The translations under genes were made by a program, and so were the position numbers. The notes under the pieces were generated by a model, which did not search any database, was not told the origin of the DNA, and was given only the letters and a program-made list of their open reading frames with translations. From the NCBI GenBank assembly GCA_946537255.1, contig CAMNFS010000002.1, positions 27,713 through 91,712 on the forward strand: a DNA stretch of 64,000 nucleotides, read 5' to 3'. Each line of letters starts with the position of its first letter. The first letter of the stretch is position 1. This stretch comes from an uncultured Erysipelotrichaceae bacterium. Its GTDB lineage: Bacteria > Bacillota_I > Bacilli_A > Erysipelotrichales > Erysipelotrichaceae. Shown here in pieces: positions 34,227-43,755 of this stretch.

Positions 34227-34952
34227 TCAGCCGAATATTTCTTCGGAAAGGCCGATGAAGTCAAGGATCCTTGACTCTTCGACATTCAGGATAAGACGCT
34301 CCGGGAAATGAACTTCTTCCAGAAACGCCTCCGCTTCCCTGGTCATGCCGACCCAGAAGGGATCGTGGGCATCTGAACTGACGATGATGGGGACATCCAT
34401 CTTTTCGCACAGCTGAAGCATTTCCGTGTAGTTCTCCCGGAAGTTCAGCCGGTTTGGCTTGCGGAAGGAACTGCTGTTGACCTCGAGGGCAACATGCCAG
34501 GTTTTCGCGGCCTCCACCAGCCTTGGATAACAGAGCGGGGTATGAGAGTCATCCGGATGAGAGATGAAGCAGACTTTCGGATCTTTCATGAAGGCGATGA
34601 CGTTGTCGGTATTCTGATCCATTCCCGCGTTTTCATAACAGGTGGTATGGATGCCGGCAAGCGCATAGTCCAGTTTCTTCATGCATTTCGAGTCGAGCAG
34701 ATTGACACCGTCATTGGTGACGTTGAGCTCACAGCCATGGATGATATGCACGCCATACAGAGTGCGGGGAATTACATCCAGTGCTTTGAAATAGAATGGA
34801 TCGCAGGTTCCCGGGATGCCCGGACCATGCTCGCTGAGGCCGAGCAGGGAAAGTCCTTTTTCACTCGCGGCCTGTGCCATCTCCCGGATCGTGCCGTAGG
34901 CATGGCCGCTGGCAATGGTATGAGTATGGATATCGCATGTCAGAGTCATCAT
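34227..34952 (-). CDS. PHP-domain phosphatase (YcdX-like)
   Basis: CDIHTHTIASGHAYGTIREMAQAA, GLSEHGPGIPG, VSSDAHDPFWVG. Confidence 0.92.
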   Translation of the reverse strand: MMTLTCDIHTHTIASGHAYGTIREMAQAASEKGLSLLGLSEHGPGIPGTCDPFYFKALDVIPRTLYGVHIIHGCELNVTNDGVNLLDSKCMKKLDYALAGIHTTCYENAGMDQNTDNVIAFMKDPKVCFISHPDDSHTPLCYPRLVEAAKTWHVALEVNSSSFRKPNRLNFRENYTEMLQLCEKMDVPIIVSSDAHDPFWVGMTREAEAFLEEVHFPERLILNVEESRILDFIGLSEEIFG

Positions 34953-34963
34953 CTGTTCCTTCC

Positions 34964-36817
34964 TTACGCGCCTGCTTCCTCAAACTGGGAGTTGTAGAGT
35001 TTTGCGTAGAATCCGTTTTTCGCAAGCAGCGCATCGTGTGTACCTGATTCTACAATATCTCCGTGATCCATGCACAGAATCAGATCCGCGTTTCGGATGG
35101 TGGAAAGGCGGTGAGCAATGACAAAACTGGTTCTTCCCTTCATGAGATTTTCCATTCCTTTCTGAATCAGGATCTCCGTTCTTGTATCAACGGAAGAAGT
35201 CGCCTCATCCAGAATCAGAATCTTCGGATCGGAGAGGAAAGCCCTGGCGATTGTGAGAAGCTGTTTCTGACCCTGCGAGATATTGGTGGATTCCTCATTG
35301 ATCACGGTCTGATATCCATCTTCCAGAGTGCGGATGAAGTGATCCACATAAGCAGAGTCCGCTGCCTGAATGACTTCTTCATCGGTGGCATCCATGCGTC
35401 CGTAGCGGATGTTTTCCATAATGGTGCCGGAGGAAAGCCATGCGTCCTGAAGCACCATGCCGAAGGCATCCCGCAGATCATGCCGGGTCAGGGATTTGGT
35501 GTCAATGCCGTCAATCCGGATCGTTCCCTGATTGATTTCATAGAAGCGCATCAGAAGCTTGACGATGGTGGTTTTTCCGGCGCCGGTCGGACCGACTATG
35601 GCAATCTGCTGGCCGGGCTGAATATCCGCGCTGAAGTCGTGAATAATGATGTTGGATGGATCGTAGCCAAAGCTCACATGATCAAATGTGACCTTTCCCT
35701 TCACAGTCAGAGCCCCGGTTTCATCCCGTATGGAAGAAGGGCTGACCGGATCCGGTTCTTCTTCCTTTTCCTCGAGGAACTCAAATACCCGCTCTGCCGC
35801 AGCTGCGGTGCTCTGCAGCACATTCATCATCTGCGCGGTCTGGGTGATCGGCTGGTTGAAGGAACGGACATACTGAATGAATGCCTGGATGTCACCGATC
35901 GCAAGACCGTTGTGAATGGAAAGATATCCGCCCAGCACACAGCATCCGACATAACCGATGTTTCCGATGAAGCCGGTGATCGGCTGCATGAGACCGCTCA
36001 TGAACTGTGCTTTCCAGCCGGCATTGTAGAGCTGTTCATTCAGCCGGTCAAACTCCTTTACCGAACGTTCTTCCCCGCTGAATGCCTTCATGACAATATG
36101 ACCGCCGTACATTTCTTCGATATGGCCGTTGACTGCTCCGAGTGTGGACTGCTGTGCCTTGAAGAACGGCTGGCTTCTTTTCACAACCGCGGCGGCGGCC
36201 ATGCCGGACAGAGGCACAACGACCAGAGCCATCAGGGTCAGCTGCCACGAGATTCTTATCATCATGTACAGAACGCCGCATACAGTGACAAGAGAAGTGA
36301 AAATCTGCTGGATAGACTGGTTCAGGGACTGGGAGACGGTATCGACGTCGTTGGTGACGCGGGAAAGGACTTCGCCATGTGTCTGTCTGTCAAAGTAACT
36401 CAGGGGAAGCCGGTTGATCTTCTGACTGATTTCCTTTCGGAGGCTGTACGTCACGTTCTGGGTGACGCCTGCCATCATCCATCCCTGAATATAGGAAAAC
36501 AGCATCGACAGCACATAGATCACGGTAAGGATTTTCAGGATCGAAATAATTTTATTGAAATCAATGACTCCGGTATTCGTGTATTTCGCCGCGAGCCCTT
36601 CCGCCAGGGTTGTTGTGGCGGTGCCGAGAATCCGCGGCCCGATGATGGAGAAGACAGTGGATGCGATGGAAAAGAGGATGATAATCAGCAGCTGAAAGCG
36701 GTATGGCTTCAGATAGCGCAGCAACTTGAAGATACTGCCTCTGAAATCCTTTGCCTTGTCGCCTGCCATCATGCCGCGGCCGTGCGGGCCGCCCTGGTTT
36801 CTTCTGTTCTGACTCAT
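34964..36817 (-). CDS. ABC transporter, fused permease/ATPase (exporter half)
   Basis: Six-TM region; GPTGAGKTTIVKLLMRFYE, NISQGQKQLLTIARAFLSDPKILILDEATSSVD. Confidence 0.95.
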   Translation of the reverse strand: MSQNRRNQGGPHGRGMMAGDKAKDFRGSIFKLLRYLKPYRFQLLIIILFSIASTVFSIIGPRILGTATTTLAEGLAAKYTNTGVIDFNKIISILKILTVIYVLSMLFSYIQGWMMAGVTQNVTYSLRKEISQKINRLPLSYFDRQTHGEVLSRVTNDVDTVSQSLNQSIQQIFTSLVTVCGVLYMMIRISWQLTLMALVVVPLSGMAAAAVVKRSQPFFKAQQSTLGAVNGHIEEMYGGHIVMKAFSGEERSVKEFDRLNEQLYNAGWKAQFMSGLMQPITGFIGNIGYVGCCVLGGYLSIHNGLAIGDIQAFIQYVRSFNQPITQTAQMMNVLQSTAAAAERVFEFLEEKEEEPDPVSPSSIRDETGALTVKGKVTFDHVSFGYDPSNIIIHDFSADIQPGQQIAIVGPTGAGKTTIVKLLMRFYEINQGTIRIDGIDTKSLTRHDLRDAFGMVLQDAWLSSGTIMENIRYGRMDATDEEVIQAADSAYVDHFIRTLEDGYQTVINEESTNISQGQKQLLTIARAFLSDPKILILDEATSSVDTRTEILIQKGMENLMKGRTSFVIAHRLSTIRNADLILCMDHGDIVESGTHDALLAKNGFYAKLYNSQFEEAGA

Positions 36818-38982
36818 GCGAGTTCCTCCTGGCTTAACTGGGAGTAAGCAATTTCCTGATAGACCGAGCAGGTTTTCATCAGCTCATCATGGGTTCCCAT
36901 GCCGGTGATCTCTCCCTTGTCGAGAACGATGATCCGATCTGCCCCACGGATTGTACTGATCCGCTGAGCGACAATCAGAACCGTTGATTTTGTTTTCTGG
37001 ATCATCTGATCAAGGGCGCTGCGAAGGCGTGCGTCCGTTGCGTAGTCAAGGGCGGAGAAGGTGTCGTCGAAAATGTAGACCTGGGCGTTTCTCGTAAGGG
37101 CTCTTGCGATGGACAGACGCTGTTTCTGGCCGCCGGAAACATTGGTTCCTCCCTGGGCGATCGGCTCCTGAATTCCGTTTGGCATGCGGTCTACGAATTC
37201 TGCGGCCTGAGAAACCTCGAGGGCATTCCGGATCCTGTCTTCATCCGCGTTTTCATCCGCATAGCGCAGGTTGCTTTCCACGGTTCCGGAAAACAGAACT
37301 GCCTTCTGGGGGATATATCCGATCCTCTCCCGGAGATCCTTCTGTTTCAGGCTGCGGATGTCGATGTCCCCGAAGGTGATGCGGCCTTCCGTAACGTCAA
37401 AGAATCGGGGGATCAGATTGACCAGTGTGCTTTTGCCGGAGCCGGTGGAGCCGATAAAGGCAACCGTCTCCCCGGGCTTTGCCTCGAAGCTGATATGCTT
37501 GAGTACATATTCCTCAGCCTTTGGATAGCGGAATGAGACATCGTGGAAGACAATGGGCTGATTGCCTTCGGGAAGCGTTTCCGGCTGATCAGGATCGACA
37601 ATTGCCGGTTCGGTTTCCAGAACTTCGAAGATCCGCCGGGCACTGACGCTTGAGCGGGGAATCATGATAAAGATCATGGCGATGAACATGAAGGACATCA
37701 GCACATGCATGGCATACTGCAGGAACGCCATCATGTCACCGATCTGCATGGTGCCGAGATCAATCTGCCGGCTTCCGAACCAGATGATCAGAACCGAAAT
37801 GAAACTCATCAGGAATGTCATGGCCGGCATGATGGTCGCAAGGGCACGGTTGACGAAGATGTTGATGCGGGTGATATCACGGTTTGCTTCATCAAAGCGT
37901 TTTTCCTCCGTCTCTTCATTGATGAAGGCACGGATGACAAGAATGCCGGACAGCTGTTCTCTTATGACAAGATTCAGCCGGTCAACCAGTTTCTGAATGA
38001 TACGGAATTTCGGCATGGTTGTAACAAAAGCGGCAAGCAGAAGAATGACAATGGCCAGCAGCACCCAGGAAAGAATCCAGACCATATCGCCATAGCGCAT
38101 GACCTTGAACAGAGAGGTAAGACCCATGAACGGGGCAAACAGCACAATCCGAAGGAGCATGGTCATGACCATCTGAACCTGCTGAATGTCATTCGTTGTC
38201 CGGGTAATCAAAGAAGCGGTTGAGAAGCGGCTGAATTCCTCACTGGAGAAGGATTCAACCCGTCGGAATACATCGGAACGCATGGTGCGGCAGGCTCCGG
38301 TTGCTGTTCTTGAGGCAAGAAAGGAGGAACCTACTGCGCAGAGGCTTCCGACAAGTGTGATCAGCAGCATCACCATTCCTTCATTCAGAATGTACCGGTT
38401 CTGCATCCTTTCGGTATTGACGCCGAGGGCGGCATATTCCTGTTTCATAAGAATGCGCACTGCCCCGAGAAGATTGTCATCGGTATACTGACCGGTCTTT
38501 TCCTCAGCAGCGGCCTTGATCTGTTCCGCAAGCATCGGATTGTCTGCGGCTGCGGCATAGAACTGCTCGGAAGAGGAGAATCCGGAAGCTTTCAGAATCT
38601 CCGGGTTTTCCAGCATGCCGGTGATCAGAAAGGACTTCTGCAGTGCCTCCTGGCGCGGGTCTGTCTGATTTCTCAGAACATAGATGGGTTCGCTCTGATT
38701 CAATGGATATTCCGGTGAAGTTCCAACCGGTTTCTGCTCATACGCGTCCGAAAGAACGGTTCTGTTTTCCGGTGACAGGAACAGTTCCATGTGTTCATAG
38801 GTGGATAAACGCAGGGCAGCGGGAACGGTGTCGGTAATTCCTCCGTACTGAATACCATAGGTGACAATTCCGGACATGTAGTCCGGAAGAGCAAGCTCAC
38901 ACTGCACCTGGCCGAAGATCAGGGCAATGACCGCGAGTACGGAAAGCCAGTATGGCTTGAGGTAACGAAGTGCTTTTCTCAT
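36814..38982 (-). CDS. ABC transporter, fused permease/ATPase (exporter half, partner)
   Basis: GSTGSGKSTLVNLIPRFFD, NVSGGQKQRLSIARALTRNAQVYIFDDTFSALD; start at ATG after GGAGGTCT. Confidence 0.94.
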   Translation of the reverse strand: MRKALRYLKPYWLSVLAVIALIFGQVQCELALPDYMSGIVTYGIQYGGITDTVPAALRLSTYEHMELFLSPENRTVLSDAYEQKPVGTSPEYPLNQSEPIYVLRNQTDPRQEALQKSFLITGMLENPEILKASGFSSSEQFYAAAADNPMLAEQIKAAAEEKTGQYTDDNLLGAVRILMKQEYAALGVNTERMQNRYILNEGMVMLLITLVGSLCAVGSSFLASRTATGACRTMRSDVFRRVESFSSEEFSRFSTASLITRTTNDIQQVQMVMTMLLRIVLFAPFMGLTSLFKVMRYGDMVWILSWVLLAIVILLLAAFVTTMPKFRIIQKLVDRLNLVIREQLSGILVIRAFINEETEEKRFDEANRDITRINIFVNRALATIMPAMTFLMSFISVLIIWFGSRQIDLGTMQIGDMMAFLQYAMHVLMSFMFIAMIFIMIPRSSVSARRIFEVLETEPAIVDPDQPETLPEGNQPIVFHDVSFRYPKAEEYVLKHISFEAKPGETVAFIGSTGSGKSTLVNLIPRFFDVTEGRITFGDIDIRSLKQKDLRERIGYIPQKAVLFSGTVESNLRYADENADEDRIRNALEVSQAAEFVDRMPNGIQEPIAQGGTNVSGGQKQRLSIARALTRNAQVYIFDDTFSALDYATDARLRSALDQMIQKTKSTVLIVAQRISTIRGADRIIVLDKGEITGMGTHDELMKTCSVYQEIAYSQLSQEELA

Positions 38983-39136
38983 AGACCTCCTTGGAAGATG
39001 ACCTGCATGCAGGTCATCCGTTCTGAATTTCTTAATATAAAGAAGGATAAATCTTTCAGGCAGTGTTCGCAACGGGATTGCATCGGAATGCCGGAGGATC
39101 AGGAGGAAGAGCGGGCAGTCAGGAAGGAAAACAGGT

Positions 39137-40213
39137 ATGATGGAGGAGAAAGGGTATGAAACTATGAGAGAAGAAAAACTGTATTTTGCGTCAGATTATC
39201 AGGAAGGCATGGCGGATGAAATCCTTGTCCGTCTTCAGGAAACCAACCGGACACCGACTGCTGGATACGGACAGGATCCCTATTCGGAATCTGCCAGGAC
39301 CAGAATCCGCGAAGCAATCGGGATACCGGAGGCTGAGATCTATTTCCTGAGCGGCGGAACGCAGACCAACGCGACTGTGATCGACGGACTTCTGAGAGGA
39401 TATGAAGGAGTGATCGCGGCCGATACCGGACATATTGCAATGCATGAGGCAGGAGCGATCGAATTCGGCGGACATAAGGTGCTTACAGTTGCCGGAGAAA
39501 ACGGAAAGATCCGGGCTGATATCCTTGCGGCATGGCTGAAAGCCTTTTATCAGGATGGAAACCATGATCATATGGTGTTTCCGGGTATGGTCTATATTTC
39601 CCAGCCGACGGAATACGGAACCCTGTATTCACTTGGAGAACTCACGGAACTGCGCGGAATCTGCGATACCTACGGCCTGAAGCTCTACGTGGACGGTGCC
39701 CGTCTTGCCTATGCGCTGGCGAGTGAGGAGAATACCGTCAGCCTTGCGGATCTTGGCAGGCTGTGCGATGTCTTCTATATCGGCGGAACGAAGTGCGGCG
39801 CCGTGATCGGTGAGGCCCTGGTGATTGCAAAGCCGCAGCTGATTCCCCATTTCTTTACTGTCATCAAGCAGCATGGTGCGCTTCTTGCCAAGGGAAGGCT
39901 GGCAGGAGTTTCCTTTGATACCCTGTTTGACGGCGGCCTGTATGAGCGGCTTGGCAGACGGGCGCTGCGGATGGCAGACACACTGCGGAAAGCTCTGGTG
40001 GATCAGGGCTGGCGGTTTCTGTTTGAAACATCGACCAATCAGATCTTTCTCATCATTGAAAACGGGAAATATGAAAAGCTGCAGGAGGATGTGGTCTGCA
40101 GTTACTGGGAACCGTTTGATGAAAAGCATACCGTGATCCGTCTGGCCACCAGCTGGGCAACTGGAGAAAGAGAGATCGAACAGCTGATTCAGATAATGAA
40201 GAGACTGTCCTGA
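39137..40213 (+). CDS. threonine aldolase / beta-eliminating lyase family PLP enzyme
   Basis: YFLSGGTQTNATVIDGLLR, LKLYVDGARLAYALAS, FYIGGTKCGA PLP-Lys motif; start may be 39164. Confidence 0.9.
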   Translation: MMEEKGYETMREEKLYFASDYQEGMADEILVRLQETNRTPTAGYGQDPYSESARTRIREAIGIPEAEIYFLSGGTQTNATVIDGLLRGYEGVIAADTGHIAMHEAGAIEFGGHKVLTVAGENGKIRADILAAWLKAFYQDGNHDHMVFPGMVYISQPTEYGTLYSLGELTELRGICDTYGLKLYVDGARLAYALASEENTVSLADLGRLCDVFYIGGTKCGAVIGEALVIAKPQLIPHFFTVIKQHGALLAKGRLAGVSFDTLFDGGLYERLGRRALRMADTLRKALVDQGWRFLFETSTNQIFLIIENGKYEKLQEDVVCSYWEPFDEKHTVIRLATSWATGEREIEQLIQIMKRLS

Positions 40214-40278
40214 GAAATTTCAATCACTTCCGGAATCTCTCTGCGGCAGGTATTTGCTGGCTTCAGGCCTTTCAAACA

Positions 40279-40318
40279 TAAAACGCGGGAAAAATACCCC
40301 CCGTTTCCTTTTTGGAAA
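40279..40318 (+). terminator. terminator after threonine-aldolase-like gene
   Basis: AAACGcGGGaaaaataccCCCCGTTTCCTTTTT. Confidence 0.65.
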
Positions 40319-40390
40319 AAGAGAATTTTGGTTGTGAATGCAGAAGGCAGAGATTATTCTTGAGACGGAAAGATGGAGGAAGAGACAGAT

Positions 40391-41035
40391 ATGAAGCTGC
40401 AGGCAGCACTGGATACGCTGACGCTGGAAGAGTGCCTCACACTGCTTGAGGAAACCAGAGGAAGTATTGATATTGCCGAGGTCGGCACACCGTTTGTGAT
40501 TGAGGAAGGAATGAAGCCGGTACGGGTATTCAAGGAAAAATTCCCGGAGATTGAGGTGCTGGCGGATGTGAAGATCATGGACGCCGGGGAATATGAGGCT
40601 GACAAATGCTTTGAGGCAGGTGCGGATATCTGCACGGTGCTCGGTGTTTCCAACAACGCGACCATTGAAGGGGTTGTAAAAAGCGCGAGACGGCATGGAA
40701 AAAAGGTCATGGTGGACATGATTGAGGTACCGGATCTTGCGGAAAGAGCAAAGGAAATCGATGCCATGGGTGTGGATTATATCTGTGTGCATACAGCCTT
40801 TGATGTTCAGAAAACCGGAAAAGATCCGCTGGATGAGCTGCGGGTTCTCAACCGGGTGATAAAAAACGCCAGGCCGGCAGTGGCGGGAGGCGTCAAGCTG
40901 AATACCATCGATGCGATTGTTGATGAAGGCGCGGAGATCATTGTGGTCGGCGGCTTTATCTGCAATGCGGCGGACAGGGCGGCGACCGCAAAGGAACTGA
41001 AGAAACATCTGAAACAGGAAGGAGGAACAGAATGA
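40391..41035 (+). CDS. hxlA: 3-hexulose-6-phosphate synthase
   Basis: LQAALDTLTLEECL, DVKIMDAGEYEADKCFEAGADICTVLGVS, GGVKLNTIDAIVDEGAEIIVVGGFI; partnered with a PHI gene. Confidence 0.88.
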   Translation: MKLQAALDTLTLEECLTLLEETRGSIDIAEVGTPFVIEEGMKPVRVFKEKFPEIEVLADVKIMDAGEYEADKCFEAGADICTVLGVSNNATIEGVVKSARRHGKKVMVDMIEVPDLAERAKEIDAMGVDYICVHTAFDVQKTGKDPLDELRVLNRVIKNARPAVAGGVKLNTIDAIVDEGAEIIVVGGFICNAADRAATAKELKKHLKQEGGTE

Positions 41036-41592
41036 ACAACAGAGAATACGCGGCAGTTGTCACAAAGGAACTCGAGCAGACGCTCGGTGCGATTGATGTG
41101 AATGCCACGGAAGCGTTTGTTTCCCTGCTTCTTGAAGCAGATGAAATCTTCTGCGCCGGAGCCGGAAGAAGCGGATTTCAGATCCGCGGCTTCGCGATGC
41201 GGCTCATGCATATGGGAAGAACCTCCTATATGGTGGGAGAAACCTGTACGCCGAATATCACTGACAAGGGTCTGCTGGTGATCTGCAGCGGCAGCGGTTC
41301 TACCAAATCCCTGGTCAATCATGCCAATAAGGCAAAGGAGGTCGGAGCCAAAGTAGCCCTGATAACGATCAATCCGAATTCTCCGATCGGTGAGCTTGCG
41401 GATGTGGTCATCGAGATTCCGGGTGTTTCACCCAAATCCGCGGTACAGGGAAGTGTGAAATCCATTCAGCCGATGGGATCGCTGTTTGAACAGAGCGAAG
41501 GCATCTATCTTGATATCGTGATCATGATTCTGATGGAGAAGCTTGGTCTTGACAGCGATACGATGTTCGGCCGCCACGCAAACATGGAGTAA
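41032..41592 (+). CDS. hxlB: 6-phospho-3-hexuloisomerase (SIS domain)
   Basis: IFCAGAGRSGFQIRGFAMRLMHMG, VICSGSGSTKSLVNHANKAKEVGAKVALIT. Confidence 0.9.
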   Translation: MNNREYAAVVTKELEQTLGAIDVNATEAFVSLLLEADEIFCAGAGRSGFQIRGFAMRLMHMGRTSYMVGETCTPNITDKGLLVICSGSGSTKSLVNHANKAKEVGAKVALITINPNSPIGELADVVIEIPGVSPKSAVQGSVKSIQPMGSLFEQSEGIYLDIVIMILMEKLGLDSDTMFGRHANME

Positions 41593-41596
41593 GGAT

Positions 41597-41950
41597 ATGA
41601 AACAGGAACTGGTGAAATTTGTGGAAAAGCCCTGGGGCTATGAAAAATGGATTGCGGTAACGGATCAGTATGCAATGAAGGAAATCTTTCTGAAGAAAGG
41701 AAGCCGCTGTTCGCTTCAGTATCATAATCAGAAGGAAGAACACAGTTACCTGCTGAATGGCCGGGTATCGGTGGAAGAGGATGATGAAAACGGCGTCCTT
41801 GTGACAAGGGAATACGGTCCCGGGGAGTGCTGGCACGAAAAACCGCTGGCAAAGCACCGGGTGACGGCGCTGGAGGATGCAGTGTTCATCGAGGTTTCCA
41901 CTCCACATCTTGATGATGTAGTCCGGGTACAGGATGATTTCGGACGCTGA
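41597..41950 (+). CDS. cupin-domain protein (mannose-6-phosphate-isomerase-like)
   Basis: VEKPWGYEKWIAVTDQYAMKEIFLKKGSRCSLQYHNQKEEHSYLLNGRVSV...HRVTALEDAVFIEVSTPHLDDVVR. Confidence 0.85.
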   Translation: MKQELVKFVEKPWGYEKWIAVTDQYAMKEIFLKKGSRCSLQYHNQKEEHSYLLNGRVSVEEDDENGVLVTREYGPGECWHEKPLAKHRVTALEDAVFIEVSTPHLDDVVRVQDDFGR

Positions 41951-41967
41951 TTTCTTCCTGAAAAACA

Positions 41968-42016
41968 CAATAAAAGGCAGTCAGATGCGGCAGTACCTCG
42001 ATCCGGCTGCTTTTTC
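41968..42016 (+). terminator. terminator after HPS/PHI/cupin operon
   Basis: AAAAGGCAGTCAGAT...GATCCGGCTGCTTTTTC. Confidence 0.65.
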
Positions 42017-42019
42017 TGT

Positions 42020-42745
42020 TCAGCTGACTTTCGCATCAGGACAGCGGCTGATGATGAATTCCCTGACAAAATCAAAGTCCCTGTCTTCGGCATAGACCTG
42101 ATTTCTGTCGAGACCCTGATCGACATGAATCGTATGATGATTCCTGCGCACCCTTATGGATTTTACTTTGCTGAATTCCGTGGTCATCACGGAGCGGGCT
42201 GCCGCTGACAGGCCGGCTGCGGTCATGCCGGTGGTTCCGGAAGCGGCACCTGCGAGGGCAGTGAGCCAGCCAAGCGCTTCGGCTTTGCTGAACTGCTTTG
42301 GCATCTGAATATGTGACACCTCTGTTTCGCTCATTTCAAACAGAACCTGATACTTCCATCCATACATCGCAGCGACAATCAGATACGAAAGAAGCGTGAT
42401 GACAAGGAAGACCGCTGCCAGAATCAGAAACATCCGGACCATGGCCGCCAAAGAACCGCTTCCCTGCAGAAGATCGGAAATCAGGACAACCAGAAAAACA
42501 GCGCCGAAGGAAATTCCCATCACCTTCATCACGGTGCCGAGAATCACCGGGTTTTTCAGCATGTCATATTCATAGCTCCAGCGATAGATGCCATCCGGGC
42601 ACAGCTGAATATTCTCTGTGACCATTTGCGCGCTTTTTTCAGCACGGGCCAAAGACTTCGAGTCCATCCGGATGATTTTTTCCCCGCACCCGGGGCAGAA
42701 CAGTGCCTGATCGGGAATCTGCCGACCGCAGTGATCACAGTACAT
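42020..42745 (-). CDS. zinc-ribbon membrane protein of unknown function
   Basis: MYCDHCGRQIPDQALFCPGCGEKI zinc ribbon followed by two TM segments. Confidence 0.85.
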   Translation of the reverse strand: MYCDHCGRQIPDQALFCPGCGEKIIRMDSKSLARAEKSAQMVTENIQLCPDGIYRWSYEYDMLKNPVILGTVMKVMGISFGAVFLVVLISDLLQGSGSLAAMVRMFLILAAVFLVITLLSYLIVAAMYGWKYQVLFEMSETEVSHIQMPKQFSKAEALGWLTALAGAASGTTGMTAAGLSAAARSVMTTEFSKVKSIRVRRNHHTIHVDQGLDRNQVYAEDRDFDFVREFIISRCPDAKVS

Positions 42746-42809
42746 GGCATACCTCTCTTTCTGAATACAGATGGTTCTTCTTTTCCCTGAACCTGCAGGA
42801 GCGTTGTTT

Positions 42810-43325
42810 TCAGAATTCCGTCCGGAAGGAGCCGCCGGAATCCGGAAATACCGTAAGACTGACTGCCATCATGGAGTCGGCGTTTGGATAATACAGCAGC
42901 GTAACCGCATAACTGCCGTCAGATGATTCTGAGATGGATTCAAGATCTGTATTTCCGCCGACGGCATATCTGAGACTGGAATCTTTCAGTTTTTCGTGGA
43001 ATTCCTGGAGCGTAAGGGTTCTGCTGTACTTCATGTCCTCATACAGCTGCTTCAGCCGCCGTTGGTCCTCCCCATCGGAATCAACGGAAAAATCATCGTG
43101 GAAAACCACATTGGCATTGATCTCACTGAGATCCTTAAGGATGGTCTGGATATAGGCATATACTTCCGTGTCGCCCCAGGTTTCCTTCAGAGCTTCCTGC
43201 TGTCTGTTCCATTCCTTCCAGGCAGTTTCCGAACGGGGACCGATCATATGATCCCCCGGACTGCAGGCAGAAAGCGACAGGAATACCGCCAGTATGACAG
43301 TCACAGGCAAAGCATGTATTTTCAT
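42810..43325 (-). CDS. putative lipoprotein, unknown function
   Basis: Signal peptide with lipobox VFLSLSAC; start at ATG 43325 after GGAGGATTTCTTCC. Confidence 0.75.
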   Translation of the reverse strand: MKIHALPVTVILAVFLSLSACSPGDHMIGPRSETAWKEWNRQQEALKETWGDTEVYAYIQTILKDLSEINANVVFHDDFSVDSDGEDQRRLKQLYEDMKYSRTLTLQEFHEKLKDSSLRYAVGGNTDLESISESSDGSYAVTLLYYPNADSMMAVSLTVFPDSGGSFRTEF

Positions 43326-43534
43326 GGAAGAAATCCTCCGCATTTTTGTTCGGTTTTTTCAGTATAGAAAACAGCGGATCCGTTCAGCAATGGCAGTTCA
43401 TGAACAGACATGTGCTTTTTGCGGCAACAGGATTCTGCCTTTTGGAAGGGGAAGAAGCAGCGCGGCTTCACTCATGAAAAGTGTTCCTAATATAAGGAAA
43501 GCGGCGCCTGAAAGAAAAATGCCATAACTATTCC

Positions 43535-43563
43535 TTTACAACCGGGAGTAAATTCAGTACGAT
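43535..43563 (+). promoter_or_regulatory. sigma70-type promoter of pur operon
   Basis: TTTACA - 17 nt - TACGAT. Confidence 0.7.
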
Positions 43564-43569
43564 AACCCT

Positions 43570-43738
43570 GTTCCTTTAAGGATTGGATGCCCAGTGAGGC
43601 GGAAAGGGGCAGTAATTGTGATGTACCTGTACAGAACACACAAACTGTTGAAAACCTTTGCCGGTATGAACCGCGGCATTTTTGAGAGAACAGCAGCTGA
43701 CTGCCTGTGATCGCTTTTGTGACCGCAGGCTTTTTTTG
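43570..43738 (+). promoter_or_regulatory. structured leader/candidate riboswitch or attenuator upstream of purE, ending in an intrinsic terminator (43703-43737)
   Basis: Nested helices GATGCC/GGCATT (43586-43591/43675-43680), GGC-gg-AAAGG/CCTTT-GCC (43598-43607/43655-43662), CAGT..TTGTG/CACAA..ACTG, GGTatgaACC; terminator GCCTGTG...CGCAGGCTTTTTTT. Confidence 0.6.
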
Positions 43739-43755
43739 ATTTCAGGAGGAGAGCC

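Noticed and set aside
35063-36847. 594-aa plus-strand ORF opposite the ABC transporter gene
   Set aside because: Shadow of the ABC exporter; no domain signatures.
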